Shown: positions 9,463 through 19,000, counted from the first letter of the stretch. The stretch is DNA of 64,000 bases from Cytophagaceae bacterium ABcell3 (GCA_030913385.1 CP133159.1:4319001-4383000), one strand, 5' to 3'. Notes: a model not told the origin generated them from the sequence alone. Numbers and translations: made by a program.

Positions 9463-10605
9463 GTGTTAAGAGAAGTAAAAAGCCTGTTTTCAATTCGAGG
9501 AAATTACCAAAAAAGAAACTTTGGACTGGATTGCCTAAGGGCGTATGCGATTTTTTTAGTTGTCTCTGGGCATGGGGGATTTATGCTCAACAACACCATA
9601 CTCGAAGGCTTTCCCTGGTTCAGAATAGTAGACGGAGTAGAGCTTTTTTTTGTAATAAGTGGATTCCTAACCGGAAGCATACTGCTCAAATACTATAAAG
9701 ATGAAGACAAATCCAAACTACAAAGCACACTTACTTTCTGGAAAAGAATAGCACTAAAGACCCTACCATGTTATTACTTATTGTTATTTGTAAATTTCAT
9801 ATTAGTAAAATACGGGATCATCAATGGGGATTTAAAGCAATTTACGTTACATTTTTTTGTCTTTACACATAATTTAACAGGTCCTTTTCATGATTTTTTT
9901 TGGGAGTCATGGAGCTTAGCAGTACAGGAGTGGTTCTACCTACTTATTCCTATACTTATTGCATCAGCACTATTATTTCTACACTTAAGGAAAGCGTTTC
10001 TTGCAATAGTTTTGCTTCTCCTAATTTTTCCTCTCGCCTACAGAGTTTACATCTCTCCTTTAGAAGTAAACGGTTTTTGGTGGGATGTAACTTTTAGAAA
10101 AACTGTATTAACACGCTTGGATTCTTTGGGATATGGAGCTCTTGCTGCCTGGATAAAGTTTTACTACCGGGAAAAATGGACAGAGAAAAAGACAATTGCT
10201 GCTATTATAGGAATACTATTATTGAGTTCAAGGTTTTTCCCTTTCAAACCTTATGAGTTTTACCATAAAACCTTTTCTTTTAGCATTACCTCGGCAGGAA
10301 CTTTGCTATTGCTACCTTTCGCAGAAAGTTTTAGAACCGCAAAGGGTAGACTTAAGGGAATTATCACACACATAAGCCTTATATCCTACCCAATGTATCT
10401 CATAAATTTAGGACTTCTATCACAGGTAATTTCAAACAACTTCCCTCCACAAAATCCATCAGAAGGGCTTCTGATGTATGCAATTTATTGGATATTAACT
10501 ATAATAATATCTACACTTCTTTATAAATATTTTGAAAAACCATTTACAGACCTAAAAGATACTCAAGTCAGCCTACCATATTTTCTAAAAAGATCAAGAC
10601 CGTAA
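9463..10605 (+). CDS. Membrane-bound acyltransferase 3 family protein (OafA/YrhL type)
   Basis: 380 residues with about ten membrane segments. The N-terminal LDCLRAYAIFLVVSGHGG and later FFVISGFLTGSILLKYY are hallmarks of acyltransferase 3 proteins, which transfer acetyl or other acyl groups to extracytoplasmic sugars; the HGG histidine is the likely key residue. WSLAVQEWFYLLIP is also typical. The start is GTG at 9463; the next in-frame ATG would remove the first motif. No C-terminal SGNH domain is present. Substrate unknown, possibly an envelope polysaccharide. Confidence 0.88.
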   Translation: MLREVKSLFSIRGNYQKRNFGLDCLRAYAIFLVVSGHGGFMLNNTILEGFPWFRIVDGVELFFVISGFLTGSILLKYYKDEDKSKLQSTLTFWKRIALKTLPCYYLLLFVNFILVKYGIINGDLKQFTLHFFVFTHNLTGPFHDFFWESWSLAVQEWFYLLIPILIASALLFLHLRKAFLAIVLLLLIFPLAYRVYISPLEVNGFWWDVTFRKTVLTRLDSLGYGALAAWIKFYYREKWTEKKTIAAIIGILLLSSRFFPFKPYEFYHKTFSFSITSAGTLLLLPFAESFRTAKGRLKGIITHISLISYPMYLINLGLLSQVISNNFPPQNPSEGLLMYAIYWILTIIISTLLYKYFEKPFTDLKDTQVSLPYFLKRSRP

Positions 10606-10941
10606 TGAACCAAAAAACGAATGCATGGCCAAAGATCTATAAACATACCATGGGACATTAAAAAATCACCAAAACATTCACCCTTCTCTCCCCAGAAAAC
10701 CATAGGGTTAGTCATAAGTCTTGACATCACCAACAGCTTATAATGCCCATAAATATTAGTACTGGTTTAGAATAGGAGTAAGAAGCGGCTGATTTGATTA
10801 ATTTCTTCGTACTAGAAGTCATACTACATAATTCGGTTAAACCTATACAAGCTATCACCTTTTCATGCATTAAAACTTCTATCACGCCAATCCTCAAATC
10901 ACCCGCTTTTGTGCATAGCGTTTTTTACTCTACATCGATTA
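10606..10941. other. Gene-free stretch of 336 bp
   Basis: No coding frame or clear terminator. It may hold a decayed member of the CCTGAAATATGCA repeat family (gcggctgatttgattaa near 10786 resembles part of it), but the match is weak. Confidence 0.5.
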
Positions 10942-11901
10942 TTATCTCTTAGAGCGAATCTTTGAATAAATAAAATACCCAGCGGTCGTAAGCAATACCA
11001 ATCCTGCAAACCCTGAAATATACTTTAAAGCACCACTGGCCATGGTCTCAGAAGACGATAGGGGCTTAACATTTCCACCGTCAGTAAGTGAGATGGGTGT
11101 TTTGTCACCCTCTCTTTTCAATTGCTTCCTTTCAAGTAAGTTGATCAAATTTTGCAGACCATCTTTTAATTCTTTACCATACACCGGAATACCATGTCCT
11201 GTTCCTGCCACTGCTGGTTCCAAGGCTGCAAGCTTTTTCAGTGATTCTAGCGCCAGCTTGTAGTTCACCGGATAGTAAGCAGGCGGACTATACACCCTAT
11301 ATTTATGAGTAAGAATAGAAAAGAAAGTATTCTGATAAGTAGAGATAAAAGCATCTCCTGACAAGAGAACTTTATCTTTTTTCCTGAAGAGCGAAACATG
11401 ACCACCCGAATAACCTGCTGTATGAATATACTCCCAATCAGGCAAGTGCGGTATACTACCATCACTTGGCAGCGCTTCAGCCCGGTCACCTAGGTCTAAA
11501 GGTTTCACAGGGTGTACCCATGAAAGCAAGGCCATTCCGCCACCGCTCGCAAGATAGTCAGGCGCCGGATAAACTGCTTTACCTGTTATATATGGCATTT
11601 CTCGTTCATGCGCATACACTTTAACATCAGGCCACTTGCTAATGAGCTCTGGTAACGCCCCTATATGATCAAAATACCCATGCGTGAGAACTATGGCCTG
11701 CGGAGGATTATTCTCTCCGAAAAGACTTTCTGCTTCATTGATGATTTTCTTCCCAGACTCCGGTATTCCTGCGTCTACCAGAACCCATGGATTTCCTTCG
11801 CCCGGTTCACCAATAAAATAATAGTTTACCATTAACACCCTTCTACCCGTAACATCCTTAGCGATCTGCCAAGAAACCTTTTTCCTGTTCTTAATCTCCA
11901 T
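10942..11901 (-). CDS. MBL-fold hydrolase-like protein with altered metal site
   Basis: Metallo-beta-lactamase fold of 319 residues, starting at the ATG at 11901 rather than the TTG three codons earlier. The signature HxHxDH reads H74-G-Y76-F-D78-H79, and the usual PGHTxGH reads TAGYSGGH with Y164. The bridging aspartate (SGDAF, D183) and the last histidine (GTGHG, H236) are kept. By analogy with glyoxalase II, two of the three Zn1 ligands are tyrosine while the Zn2 site is intact. A C-terminal hydrophobic helix (about 295-313) followed by SKIRSKR suggests membrane anchoring. Substrate unknown. A mono-metal enzyme or a binding protein is possible. Confidence 0.8.
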   Translation of the reverse strand: MEIKNRKKVSWQIAKDVTGRRVLMVNYYFIGEPGEGNPWVLVDAGIPESGKKIINEAESLFGENNPPQAIVLTHGYFDHIGALPELISKWPDVKVYAHEREMPYITGKAVYPAPDYLASGGGMALLSWVHPVKPLDLGDRAEALPSDGSIPHLPDWEYIHTAGYSGGHVSLFRKKDKVLLSGDAFISTYQNTFFSILTHKYRVYSPPAYYPVNYKLALESLKKLAALEPAVAGTGHGIPVYGKELKDGLQNLINLLERKQLKREGDKTPISLTDGGNVKPLSSSETMASGALKYISGFAGLVLLTTAGYFIYSKIRSKR

Positions 11902-12075
11902 AAGCACCAATTAAAAGTCCTTTAGAGTTAAAACAATTCTTTAAGATTAGATAGTTCGGCGCAGTTAAACCTGGGCTCAAATGATTCAGTGTTTAATAAA
12001 AAGTGAGGTGTCTTAAAACTGCTAGTACTTGCCAGCGGCAAGTTTTTTGAAAAAGAAGCCGATTTTACATAATCA

Positions 12076-12663
12076 TTAAAGGCTATCTTTTGATGTGGTT
12101 CCAAGTCTAGTGGCAAACAAATACCTTTCGCCCCAAAAGTAAGGGTCGTTTACCTTGGACGTGGTTACACCCTTAGAGTCTGACGCATGTATAAATTCAC
12201 CATCACCTATATATATACCAGTATGTGTGATAAATTTTGAAGATTTATAAGAGTTATAAAAAAATACTAGATCCCCGGGCTGGAGTTCATCTTGAAAGGG
12301 AACAATAGTGCCATAACGTGCTTGCTCTTGACAGCTACGTGGCAGATCAATTCCAAACTGCTTATATACCACCATATTTAACCCTGAGCAGTCAATCCCC
12401 TGTCGACTAAGCCCGCCAAGCTTATGAGGGGTACCCATAAAAGTGTTGGCCAGGGCAATCACACTGTCTGGTGAAAAGCTGGCATGCACACGCTGTTCTA
12501 TACCTCCATGGTAAAATGAAAAAAGCTCCTTTTTCACATGGTTTGTTTCTGCATTATTCAAAACTTCTAAAAACCTATCGTTTTCAGGAGCCAGTACAGA
12601 AAACGCACACAATGCCCATATCACTCCAAAAAAAATCATTTTTTTCAAAGGCCTTGTAAGCAT
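12076..12663 (-). CDS. NlpC/P60 peptidoglycan endopeptidase
   Basis: Secreted cell-wall peptidase of 195 residues from the ATG at 12663 (or 171 residues from 12639). The N-terminus MIFFGVIWALCAFSVLA is a signal peptide. The catalytic cysteine lies in IDCSGL (C92), the histidine in THTGIYIGDG (H147) and the supporting histidine in FIHASD (H159). Expected reaction: cleavage of D-glutamyl-diaminopimelate or similar cross-peptide bonds. The longer frame to 12819 runs into a dispersed repeat and should not be used. Isolated gene; the 174 bp between it and 11901 hold no gene. Confidence 0.9.
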   Translation of the reverse strand: MLTRPLKKMIFFGVIWALCAFSVLAPENDRFLEVLNNAETNHVKKELFSFYHGGIEQRVHASFSPDSVIALANTFMGTPHKLGGLSRQGIDCSGLNMVVYKQFGIDLPRSCQEQARYGTIVPFQDELQPGDLVFFYNSYKSSKFITHTGIYIGDGEFIHASDSKGVTTSKVNDPYFWGERYLFATRLGTTSKDSL

Positions 12664-12749
12664 ACTGTTTATAATTTTATATCTCTTTATAAACCAAAAA
12701 AACACTAAGAGTCTTCGGCTTTTTCGCATCGTACAACATAAACTTAGGC

Positions 12750-12923
12750 TAAAACTGAAATGTGCAATAGAATTTTCTATTACGCAGCAAAATAACTTAC
12801 AATCAATCCATTCGCTCACATGTGTGTCTTCACGATAGTACTACTATGTTTTGCGACCCAAAAGTGCTGATTAACTGTTATTCTGCTCCTCATGCCGAAA
12901 TCTATCGCACAATTCAGGTTAAA
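12750..12923. repeat. Dispersed inverted-repeat element (family A), paired halves
   Basis: A left half (about 12752-12798, ctgaaatgtgcaatagaa ... cgcagcaaaataactt) is matched by an inverted right half (about 12871-12923, ending gcacaattcaggtt). Both halves relate to the CCTGAAATATGCATTAGAAC family found at 20764, 34459, 40489 and 49659. It lies upstream of the NlpC/P60 gene. The stretch 12924-13153 beyond it is AT-rich with no gene I trust. Confidence 0.65.
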
Positions 12924-13153
12924 TAAATTACAAAAAAACATAAAAAAATGCTAATTATTTACACATAAACCTCTTATAAATAATCAAGTTTGCCCCTTTT
13001 AAGTTATGGCAGTGAACCCAAGTACCACAAAAACCTCAACAGGTACCAGTTTTTTAATGTACCAGAATAAGTAGAACTTTTGACAACAAAACTCATGGTT
13101 TTTTAAAACATACCAGTTAACTTTAAAGGATAATCCAAAAAATAAATCTCAAT

Positions 13154-13798
13154 ATGTCTACCTGGTTTGAATGTAAATTTAAATATCATCGTGAAGATGC
13201 GGATGGTGGTTATAACGCTGTAACAGAAACCTATTTAATTGATGCTGTTAGCTTTACAGATGCAGAAGCAAGAGTGTATGATGAAATAGGTTCTAACTAT
13301 AAAGATTTTATCTTGCTCAAAGTAAGCAAGTATCGTGTTCATGAACTAGTTTTCCGTGAGGATGCCTTTACCTGGTATAAATGTAAGGTATCTATGGTGA
13401 CTGTAGATGAGCAAAGTGGAAAAGAGAAAAAGTCTAACCAGATCATTCTGGTAAGTGGCAACAATGTCAAAGAAGCTTATGACCATGTAGAGGAAATATT
13501 TGCTACCTCTGTTTCTGACTATACCATTATGGACATCGTGACTACAAATATTGTAGAGGTACTTCCTTACTATGAGCGTGAAGAAAACAAGCAAGAGGAA
13601 GAAGAGGACAATGATGTATATGAAGGACCATCTTTCCAAGATGATGAGTATTTAGAAAGGGAAGTAGTGACCAATGTCCCGGAAAACTCCACGGAAGAAG
13701 AAGAAAAAGCTGAAGAGGAAATAGCAGTAAACAACCAAGCAGCTGAAGAAGAAACTCAACAAGAGGAACCTGAAGCTGAAGAAGAAAAAGCTGAGTAA
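13154..13798 (+). CDS. DUF4494 protein with acidic tail
   Basis: Residues 1-140 match the DUF4494 pattern: STWFECKFKYHR, VTETYLIDAVSFTDAEARVY, and TWYKCKVSMVTVDE. The family is common in Bacteroidota and its function is unknown. Residues 145-214 are an unusual Glu-rich extension (blocks of EEEE and AEEE), probably disordered. No signal peptide, so cytoplasmic. Single gene, followed by a hairpin. Confidence 0.85.
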   Translation: MSTWFECKFKYHREDADGGYNAVTETYLIDAVSFTDAEARVYDEIGSNYKDFILLKVSKYRVHELVFREDAFTWYKCKVSMVTVDEQSGKEKKSNQIILVSGNNVKEAYDHVEEIFATSVSDYTIMDIVTTNIVEVLPYYEREENKQEEEEDNDVYEGPSFQDDEYLEREVVTNVPENSTEEEEKAEEEIAVNNQAAEEETQQEEPEAEEEKAE

Positions 13799-13805
13799 TT
13801 TTACC

Positions 13806-13838
13806 CCAAAAGGTGGTGGTATTTACCGCCACCTTTGG
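13806..13838. terminator. Hairpin between convergent genes
   Basis: Inverted repeat aaaggtgg ... ccaccttt in the gap between the DUF4494 gene and the convergent sensor kinase. There is no long T-run on either side, so function as a bidirectional terminator is likely but not certain. Confidence 0.55.
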
Positions 13839-13876
13839 CTTCAAGGGGATTGATCTTAAATATAATTTTCACCAAA

Positions 13877-14965
13877 TCATTTAGCTTTTGGCCATGAAAA
13901 TTTCACCTGAGTACCCTTCCCCCCTTTGCTTTCTGCATAAACTTTCCCTCCCCTTGACTCAACAATTTCTTTTACAGTAGCCAGACCAATACCATGAGAG
14001 TCAGAATCCTCCTCCTGCCCCTTTTCAAATTTCTCAAAAATTTTTTCCAGTCGCTCTTCAGAAATACCTTTTCCATTGTCTGAAACACAAAACTCATACA
14101 TCCCGTCTTTACTATGACAAGTAAGTTCTATTTCCCCGCTTTCTTTGTCATTGTACTTAATAGCATTAGTTATTAAATTGAGCAAAACCTGCAGAAGCTG
14201 AACTTTTCCTCCGGATACAACAGCAAAATTACAATCCAGTACTAACTTGAAATTATGAGGTACAATTATCAACCGGTAAAGCTCTTCCAGTACTTCCCGG
14301 ATATGGACACTTTCCTCTGAGGGTCGATTTTTAGCTGTATCCAATACATCAGAAATCATATTTTTCATAGAAGAAAGACTTTCACTGATATATTGAGAAA
14401 CCTGTTGAAGCTCTTTTGCACTTTTACCCTTTTCTACATCTTCTAAGAGCATATCCATTAGACCTTGTACTTTAGCCAGTGGGGCTTTCAGATCATGAGA
14501 AATAGTATAGCTAAATTTTTCCAGCTCCTTATTGATAGTTTGAAGCTTTAAATTATCCTCAAAAAGAATTTCTTCTTGCCCTTTTTGAGCATCAATATCT
14601 CTACAAGAGGCTACAGAATAAACCGCATCTTCCACTTTGAGAGGAGCAAGAATTATATCAATATAAAACTCCGACCCATCCTTCCGAAGCGCTTTAACAA
14701 CCCTATGGTTCCCCATTCTCCGTCTTGCAGGGCTTTCAAAATATTGCTCTACATATTTCTTATGGATTTCTTTACTAGGTTTGGGTATTAAGATGTCCAG
14801 CTCGCTATTTTCCAGCTCATTCACACTATACCCAAAAAGCTCTCCCGCCTGTTTATTTGCTGCACGAATTATTCCTTGCTGATTAACAACTATTACAGCA
14901 TCAGGCAGGTTCTCAAGCATGCCTTTATATAAATCCTTGTATAAAGCTGATGCAAAATGCGGCAT
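13877..14965 (-). CDS. PAS-domain sensor histidine kinase
   Basis: 362-residue cytoplasmic kinase without membrane segments. A PAS domain lies at about 14-125 (LPDAVIVVNQQGIIRAANKQ, KDGSEFYIDI), followed by the phosphoacceptor motif YTISHDLKAPL with H157 and an ATPase domain with NAIKYN (N box), SDNGKGI and HGIGLATVKEIVE. The ISHDLKAPL form is the common light/redox-type HisKA in Bacteroidota. No response regulator is adjacent, so the partner is unknown. Confidence 0.93.
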   Translation of the reverse strand: MPHFASALYKDLYKGMLENLPDAVIVVNQQGIIRAANKQAGELFGYSVNELENSELDILIPKPSKEIHKKYVEQYFESPARRRMGNHRVVKALRKDGSEFYIDIILAPLKVEDAVYSVASCRDIDAQKGQEEILFEDNLKLQTINKELEKFSYTISHDLKAPLAKVQGLMDMLLEDVEKGKSAKELQQVSQYISESLSSMKNMISDVLDTAKNRPSEESVHIREVLEELYRLIIVPHNFKLVLDCNFAVVSGGKVQLLQVLLNLITNAIKYNDKESGEIELTCHSKDGMYEFCVSDNGKGISEERLEKIFEKFEKGQEEDSDSHGIGLATVKEIVESRGGKVYAESKGGKGTQVKFSWPKAK

Positions 14966-15163
14966 ATGGGTTCAGTTAAATTCCGATACCAGTACAACCA
15001 TGCCACAACCTTAATGTTTCAATAAAAACATAGCCCTCAAATACATATTTTATACTTAATAAACCTTAGATATTCTGATTAAAAAACTTATAAAGGACAC
15101 AAAATCCTATCACAGAAAATAGTAGGGGAGCAAGAAACACAAGCCTGCAACTCATTTTTTGGC

Positions 15164-15201
15164 ACATGTGTTCTTGAATAAAACATGTGTTCTTGAATAA
15201 A
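15164..15201 (+). repeat. 19-bp tandem duplication
   Basis: acatgtgttcttgaataaa occurs twice head to tail, at 15164 and 15183, immediately upstream of the ATG at 15214. It may carry duplicated leader or promoter signals. Confidence 0.9.
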
Positions 15202-15213
15202 AAAGGTATCAGC

Positions 15214-15456
15214 ATGAAAGAAAATACAGAAAATGGACTATGTAGGGTTTTCATAATAAACGAATCGCCATCTGCCATGGAGTTTGGAGAGGAACTTGAA
15301 GCCCGGGTTTTAGGGAGGGAAACGACCGTCATGAATGACGAATACCTAAGAGATTTATATCCTGGGGAAGATGAACTTCAGGTTTTAGTAACCCAAGACA
15401 AAGAAGGCAATGTTTGTAAGGTTCCTGAAAAGGATATAGAGAGGATTCAGTGTTAG
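15214..15456 (+). CDS. Small hypothetical protein
   Basis: 80 residues from the ATG at 15214 (a GTG at 15187 would add nine residues from inside the 19-bp repeat). The protein is acidic (ELEARVLGRETT, PGEDELQVLV) with no signal peptide or known motif that I recognise. A strong terminator follows. Cytoplasmic, function unknown. Confidence 0.65.
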   Translation: MKENTENGLCRVFIINESPSAMEFGEELEARVLGRETTVMNDEYLRDLYPGEDELQVLVTQDKEGNVCKVPEKDIERIQC

Positions 15457-15468
15457 CAAACAAAAAAC

Positions 15469-15508
15469 AAAGCGGTTTGGGGACAACCTCAAGCCGTTTT
15501 CTTTTTTA
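15469..15508 (+). terminator. Terminator after the 80-residue gene
   Basis: Arms aaagcggtttgggg and cctcaagccgtttt pair with G-T wobble around a short loop, followed by ctttttt. Confidence 0.8.
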
Positions 15509-15510
15509 GT

Positions 15511-15767
15511 TAGGGCCTGCTGAAAAAGTCACAAGTGTGCAAGATACGCATGGCCTTACATGAAGACGTATTGGAATACTTCGAATGTAAGGCCATAAAG
15601 TAGATTGTGCGCTTGTGACTAGCCCAAAAAAGTATTGGGTTAAAAGCTTCTCACTTTAATGTGCACGGAAAAATAAGAAATAACCGAAAAAACCTTGCAT
15701 CCATACCTCCTAATTCTTATACAGATATCAACAGATCAATGTTTTGGGCGTTTTTCAGCGCGCCCTA
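15511..15767. mobile_element. MITE-like element (family B), full length
   Basis: Starts TAGGGCCTGCTGAAAAA and ends TTTTTCAGCGCGCCCTA, which are imperfect terminal inverted repeats of about 17 bases. Its left part is itself folded (atggccttacat ... atgtaaggccat; cacaagtgtgc ... gcgcttgtga). No coding capacity. A shorter relative is at 30476-30632, with fragments at 17490, 32070 and 63151. The ends are of the kind seen in DDE-transposon elements, but no transposase with these ends lies in the window. Confidence 0.75.
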
Positions 15768-15793
15768 GCTACCTACTCCATTAAAAAGAACTA

Positions 15794-15829
15794 AAAAAAA
15801 GGCTGCCCCCTCTCGGAAACAGCCTTTCT
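15794..15829 (-). terminator. Terminator of ilvC
   Basis: On the minus strand, aaaggctg ... cagccttt followed by eight T (the run of A at about 15793-15800 on the plus strand). It lies 30 bp after the ilvC stop. Confidence 0.9.
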
Positions 15830-15858
15830 ATAAAAATTAAAATATCTTCACCTGAAGA

Positions 15859-17346
15859 TTATTCCTGACCTAAGCTAATTTGCTTCATAGAAGTCATAGC
15901 CGCACGAAGTTCAGCACCTATAATTTCTATAGGGTGGAAACGGATCTCCTCGTTTATTTCGATAATTGACTTGTTGTCTACACCATTATCTTTTCCGTCA
16001 TTGAAGTTTTTACCGATTACATCTGTATCGATTTTCTTCATAAAGTCGGCAAGAAGTGGCTTACAAGCGTGGTCGAAAAGGTAGCAACCATATTCTGCAG
16101 TATCAGAAATAACACGGTTCATTTCGAAAAGCTTCTTACGTGCGATGGTATTCGCAATAAGTGGTGTTTCGTGAAGCGACTCATAGTAAGCTGACTCTTC
16201 TTTGATACCAGCCTCCGTCATAGTTTCGAAAGCAAGTTCTACACCTGCTCTAACCATAGCAACCATTAAAAGGCCATTGTCATAAAACTCCTGCTCTTTT
16301 ATCTTCACATCTGATGCATCGGTTTTTTCGAAAGCAGTTTCACCAGTAGCAGCTCTCCACTTAAGAAGGTTGGCATCGTCGTTTGCCCAATCTTCCATCA
16401 TAGTTTTAGAAAAATGACCGCTCATAATATCGTCCTGATGCTTTTGGAACAATGGACGCATAATATCTTTAAGCTCTTCAGAAAGTTCGAAAGCTTTAAC
16501 TTTAGCAGGATTGGTAAGTCTGTCCATCATAGCAGTAATACCGCCATGCTTCAAAGATTCAGTGATAACTTCCCAACCGTACTGGATAAGTTTAGCAGCA
16601 TACCCTTTGTCAACGCCTTTTTCAACCATTTTGTCAAAGCAAAGAATAGAGCCAGTCTGAAGAAGACCACAAAGGATAGTCTGCTCACCCATAAGGTCAG
16701 ACTTAACTTCTGCAACAAATGAACTCATAAGTACACCTGCTCTGTCGCCACCTGTTCCTACGCAATATGCTTTAGCATAATCAAGTCCTTTACCTTCGGG
16801 ATCGTTTTCAGGGTGAACCGCAATTAGGGTAGGAACACCGAAACCTCTTTTATACTCTTCTCTTACTTCAGAGCCCGGAGATTTAGGGGCAATCATAATT
16901 ACAGTGATATCTTCACGGATTTGCATTCCTTCTTCAACGATATTGAAACCGTGAGAATAAGAAAGCGTAGCACCTTTTTTCATTAAAGGCATAACAGCAC
17001 TTACTACAGAAGTATGCTGCTTATCTGGTGTCAGGTTGCTAACAAGGTCTGCAGTAGGGATAAGCTCTTCGTAAGTACCTACTGTAAATCCATTATCAGT
17101 AGCATTTTTCCAGCTTTGTCTCTTTTGTTCTATTGCTTCTTTTCTCAGTGCATAAGAGACATCAAGTCCAGAGTCTCTAAGGTTAAGGCCTTGGTTAAGA
17201 CCTTGCGCACCGCAACCTACGATTACAATCTTTTTTCCTTTTAGGGCATTTACACCGTCTGCAAATTCACTTCTGTCCATGAATTCGCAAGTACCTAATT
17301 GGTTTAATTGCTCCCTTAACGGAAGGGTATTAAAATAATTTGCCAT
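15859..17346 (-). CDS. ilvC: Ketol-acid reductoisomerase, long form
   Basis: NADPH- and Mg-dependent isomeroreductase of valine, isoleucine and leucine synthesis. 495 residues, the class II (long, E. coli-like) form. The Rossmann motif [17 protein letters not shown] is near residues 45-60, followed by the [12 protein letters not shown] loop that sets NADPH preference. [18 protein letters not shown] and [14 protein letters not shown] carry metal and substrate ligands; two C-terminal knotted domains follow. A single gene with its own terminator; ilvD, ilvB and leu genes are not in the window. Confidence 0.98.
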   Translation of the reverse strand: MANYFNTLPLREQLNQLGTCEFMDRSEFADGVNALKGKKIVIVGCGAQGLNQGLNLRDSGLDVSYALRKEAIEQKRQSWKNATDNGFTVGTYEELIPTADLVSNLTPDKQHTSVVSAVMPLMKKGATLSYSHGFNIVEEGMQIREDITVIMIAPKSPGSEVREEYKRGFGVPTLIAVHPENDPEGKGLDYAKAYCVGTGGDRAGVLMSSFVAEVKSDLMGEQTILCGLLQTGSILCFDKMVEKGVDKGYAAKLIQYGWEVITESLKHGGITAMMDRLTNPAKVKAFELSEELKDIMRPLFQKHQDDIMSGHFSKTMMEDWANDDANLLKWRAATGETAFEKTDASDVKIKEQEFYDNGLLMVAMVRAGVELAFETMTEAGIKEESAYYESLHETPLIANTIARKKLFEMNRVISDTAEYGCYLFDHACKPLLADFMKKIDTDVIGKNFNDGKDNGVDNKSIIEINEEIRFHPIEIIGAELRAAMTSMKQISLGQE

Positions 17347-17752
17347 TGGTTATTTTAGGTTTATTTATGATCATTCTGATGTGTCAGATTACATCGCTAC
17401 AAATTTGCATAATTATTTTTCAGAAACAATGAAGCTTTACACGTTTGTTTAGGTACTTTTCACGGATTTATAGGATTTACTAAAATCGTGAGACCTTAAA
17501 AATAGACTTTGCGCCCGTGGCTAGCCCGAAAGAAATCATTAGATTACTGTACAGAAAAAACAAGGCCGGAAAACGCTGTCACCAATACCTCACAAAAATT
17601 TTACTATTATTTCCAACTCTAAGTTTTAACACTTCATCCAACAAGAACAAAGCTACTGAAAACCAAAATACTAAACTTATACACAACACTTTTCAAACAC
17701 TTTACCCATATACCTTTGTTACTATATCAGAACATGAGCAAACGAATGATAC
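17347..17752. other. 406-bp intergenic region with family B remnant
   Basis: Lies between ilvC and the DUF2382 gene and must hold both promoters. A piece at about 17490-17525 (agactttgcgcccgtggctagccc) resembles the internal arm of the 15511 element. The open frame from 17517 to 17834 runs into the DUF2382 gene in another frame and lacks protein-like composition, so I do not call it. Confidence 0.6.
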
Positions 17753-18184
17753 ATGGACTATTCATCGGGCCAGGGCCGTAAACAAAAGGAGACAAAAGAC
17801 TTTCAACCGGAAGAAAAGAGAATTCCGGTTATAGAAGAGCAGGTAAAAGTAGAAAAAGAAACGAAAGAAACCGGCAGTGTGCACATTTACAAGCATGTAA
17901 CTGAAAAAGAGGTTGAAGTAGATGTACCTGTGGTAAATGAGGAATTGGAAGTAGAACGGGTGGAGGTAAATCAATTTGTAGACGAGCCGCCTCCTGCCAT
18001 TCGAAATGAGGGGAACACCACGGTTATAAGTGTCCTAAAGGAAGTAGTTGTAAAACGTACAGTACTTGTTGAAGAGGTAAGGGTAACGAGAAAGAAAACA
18101 ACCAGTGCCAATCAACAAAAAGTAACCCTTCGAAAAGAAGAGGTAGAAGTAGAGCGAGGTAAAAACAAGGGAAACAAAAATTAA
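17753..18184 (+). CDS. DUF2382 (YsnF/AvaK) domain protein
   Basis: 143 residues made almost entirely of one DUF2382 domain: RIPVIEEQVKVEKETKETGS, VTEKEVEVDVPVVNEELEVE, then EGNTTVISVLKEVVVKRT and VTLRKEEVEVERG. The family occurs in stress-associated proteins, and its alternating charged and hydrophobic strands suggest an extended beta structure. Molecular function unknown. It is 12 bp upstream of a second DUF2382 gene, so the two form an operon. Confidence 0.85.
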   Translation: MDYSSGQGRKQKETKDFQPEEKRIPVIEEQVKVEKETKETGSVHIYKHVTEKEVEVDVPVVNEELEVERVEVNQFVDEPPPAIRNEGNTTVISVLKEVVVKRTVLVEEVRVTRKKTTSANQQKVTLRKEEVEVERGKNKGNKN

Positions 18185-18196
18185 ACTAAAAAAACT

Positions 18197-19000
18197 ATGG
18201 CAAAAACAGTTGTTGGATTATTTAACTACTCAGACAAAGCACACATTGCTGCCCAGGAGCTAATAGAAGCTGGGATACCAATTAACAATATTGATATTGC
18301 GGGAGAAGAACATCCAGAGAACATCGCCAAAAGTGAAAAGAAAGAGGAAGATAGCTTCTCAAAGTTCTTCAACAACCTATTTGGAGATACAGAAGAATCC
18401 CGCACATACAGCCACGCCGCAAGAACAGGAGGCACATTGGTTACAGTACACTGCAAGTCAACACAAGAAGCTGAAACCGCTGCCAGAATCCTTGATGAAA
18501 ACGGTGCTGTAGATATTGATGAAAAGCTAAAGAAAGACAAAGGATATCAGGAAAAAACTGGCTCAAAGAGAACAACTGACAAGTCTGAAACTATTCCTGT
18601 GATAGAGGAAGAAATGAATGTCGGGAAGAAAAAAGTAGATACTGGAGGCGTGAAATTGCGCAGCCGTATTATAGACAAGCCGGTAGAGGAAAAACTAAGG
18701 CTAAGAACCGAAAAGATTAATGTAGAGAGGAATCCAGTTAATCGGAAAGCTACTGAAGCCGAGCTAGAAAACTTCAAAGAGGGATCCATAGAGGCCAGAG
18801 AGAAAAAAGAAGTTCCTGTAGTAAACAAGGAAGCCCGTGTCGTAGAAGAAGTCCATCTTAAAAAAGATGTCAAGGAAAAAGAAGAAACAATCAGAGACCG
18901 GGTAAAAAGACAAGATGTGGAGGTTGAAAAAGGTAAAGAGCAACAAAAAAAGCGGGTAACAAACCCTGACAACCCAAACATTAAGCCAGACCATAATTAA
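18197..19000 (+). CDS. Two-domain stress protein: GSP17M-like plus DUF2382
   Basis: 267 residues. Residues 1 to about 110 (AKTVVGLFNYSDKAHIAAQE, TGGTLVTVHCKSTQEAETAA, ARILDENGAVDIDE) resemble the heat-induced general stress protein 17M-type domain, which often precedes DUF2382. Residues about 130-250 are a DUF2382 region (TIPVIEEEMNVGKKKVDTGG, EKINVERNPVNR, KKEVPVVNKEARVVEEVHL). The tail is Lys/Glu-rich. Cytoplasmic. Its pairing with the preceding gene supports a shared stress role. Confidence 0.82.
   Translation: MAKTVVGLFNYSDKAHIAAQELIEAGIPINNIDIAGEEHPENIAKSEKKEEDSFSKFFNNLFGDTEESRTYSHAARTGGTLVTVHCKSTQEAETAARILDENGAVDIDEKLKKDKGYQEKTGSKRTTDKSETIPVIEEEMNVGKKKVDTGGVKLRSRIIDKPVEEKLRLRTEKINVERNPVNRKATEAELENFKEGSIEAREKKEVPVVNKEARVVEEVHLKKDVKEKEETIRDRVKRQDVEVEKGKEQQKKRVTNPDNPNIKPDHN

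Noticed and set aside
11928-12116. 62-codon minus-strand frame
   Set aside because: Overlaps the end of the NlpC/P60 gene, has no start signal and no protein-like pattern.
13006-13074. 22-codon frame upstream of the DUF4494 gene, a possible leader peptide
   Set aside because: No regulatory codon run and no attenuator structure seen; too short to support.
17517-17834. A 105-codon plus-strand frame before the DUF2382 gene
   Set aside because: It overlaps the real gene in another frame, starts inside a repeat remnant and has low-quality composition.
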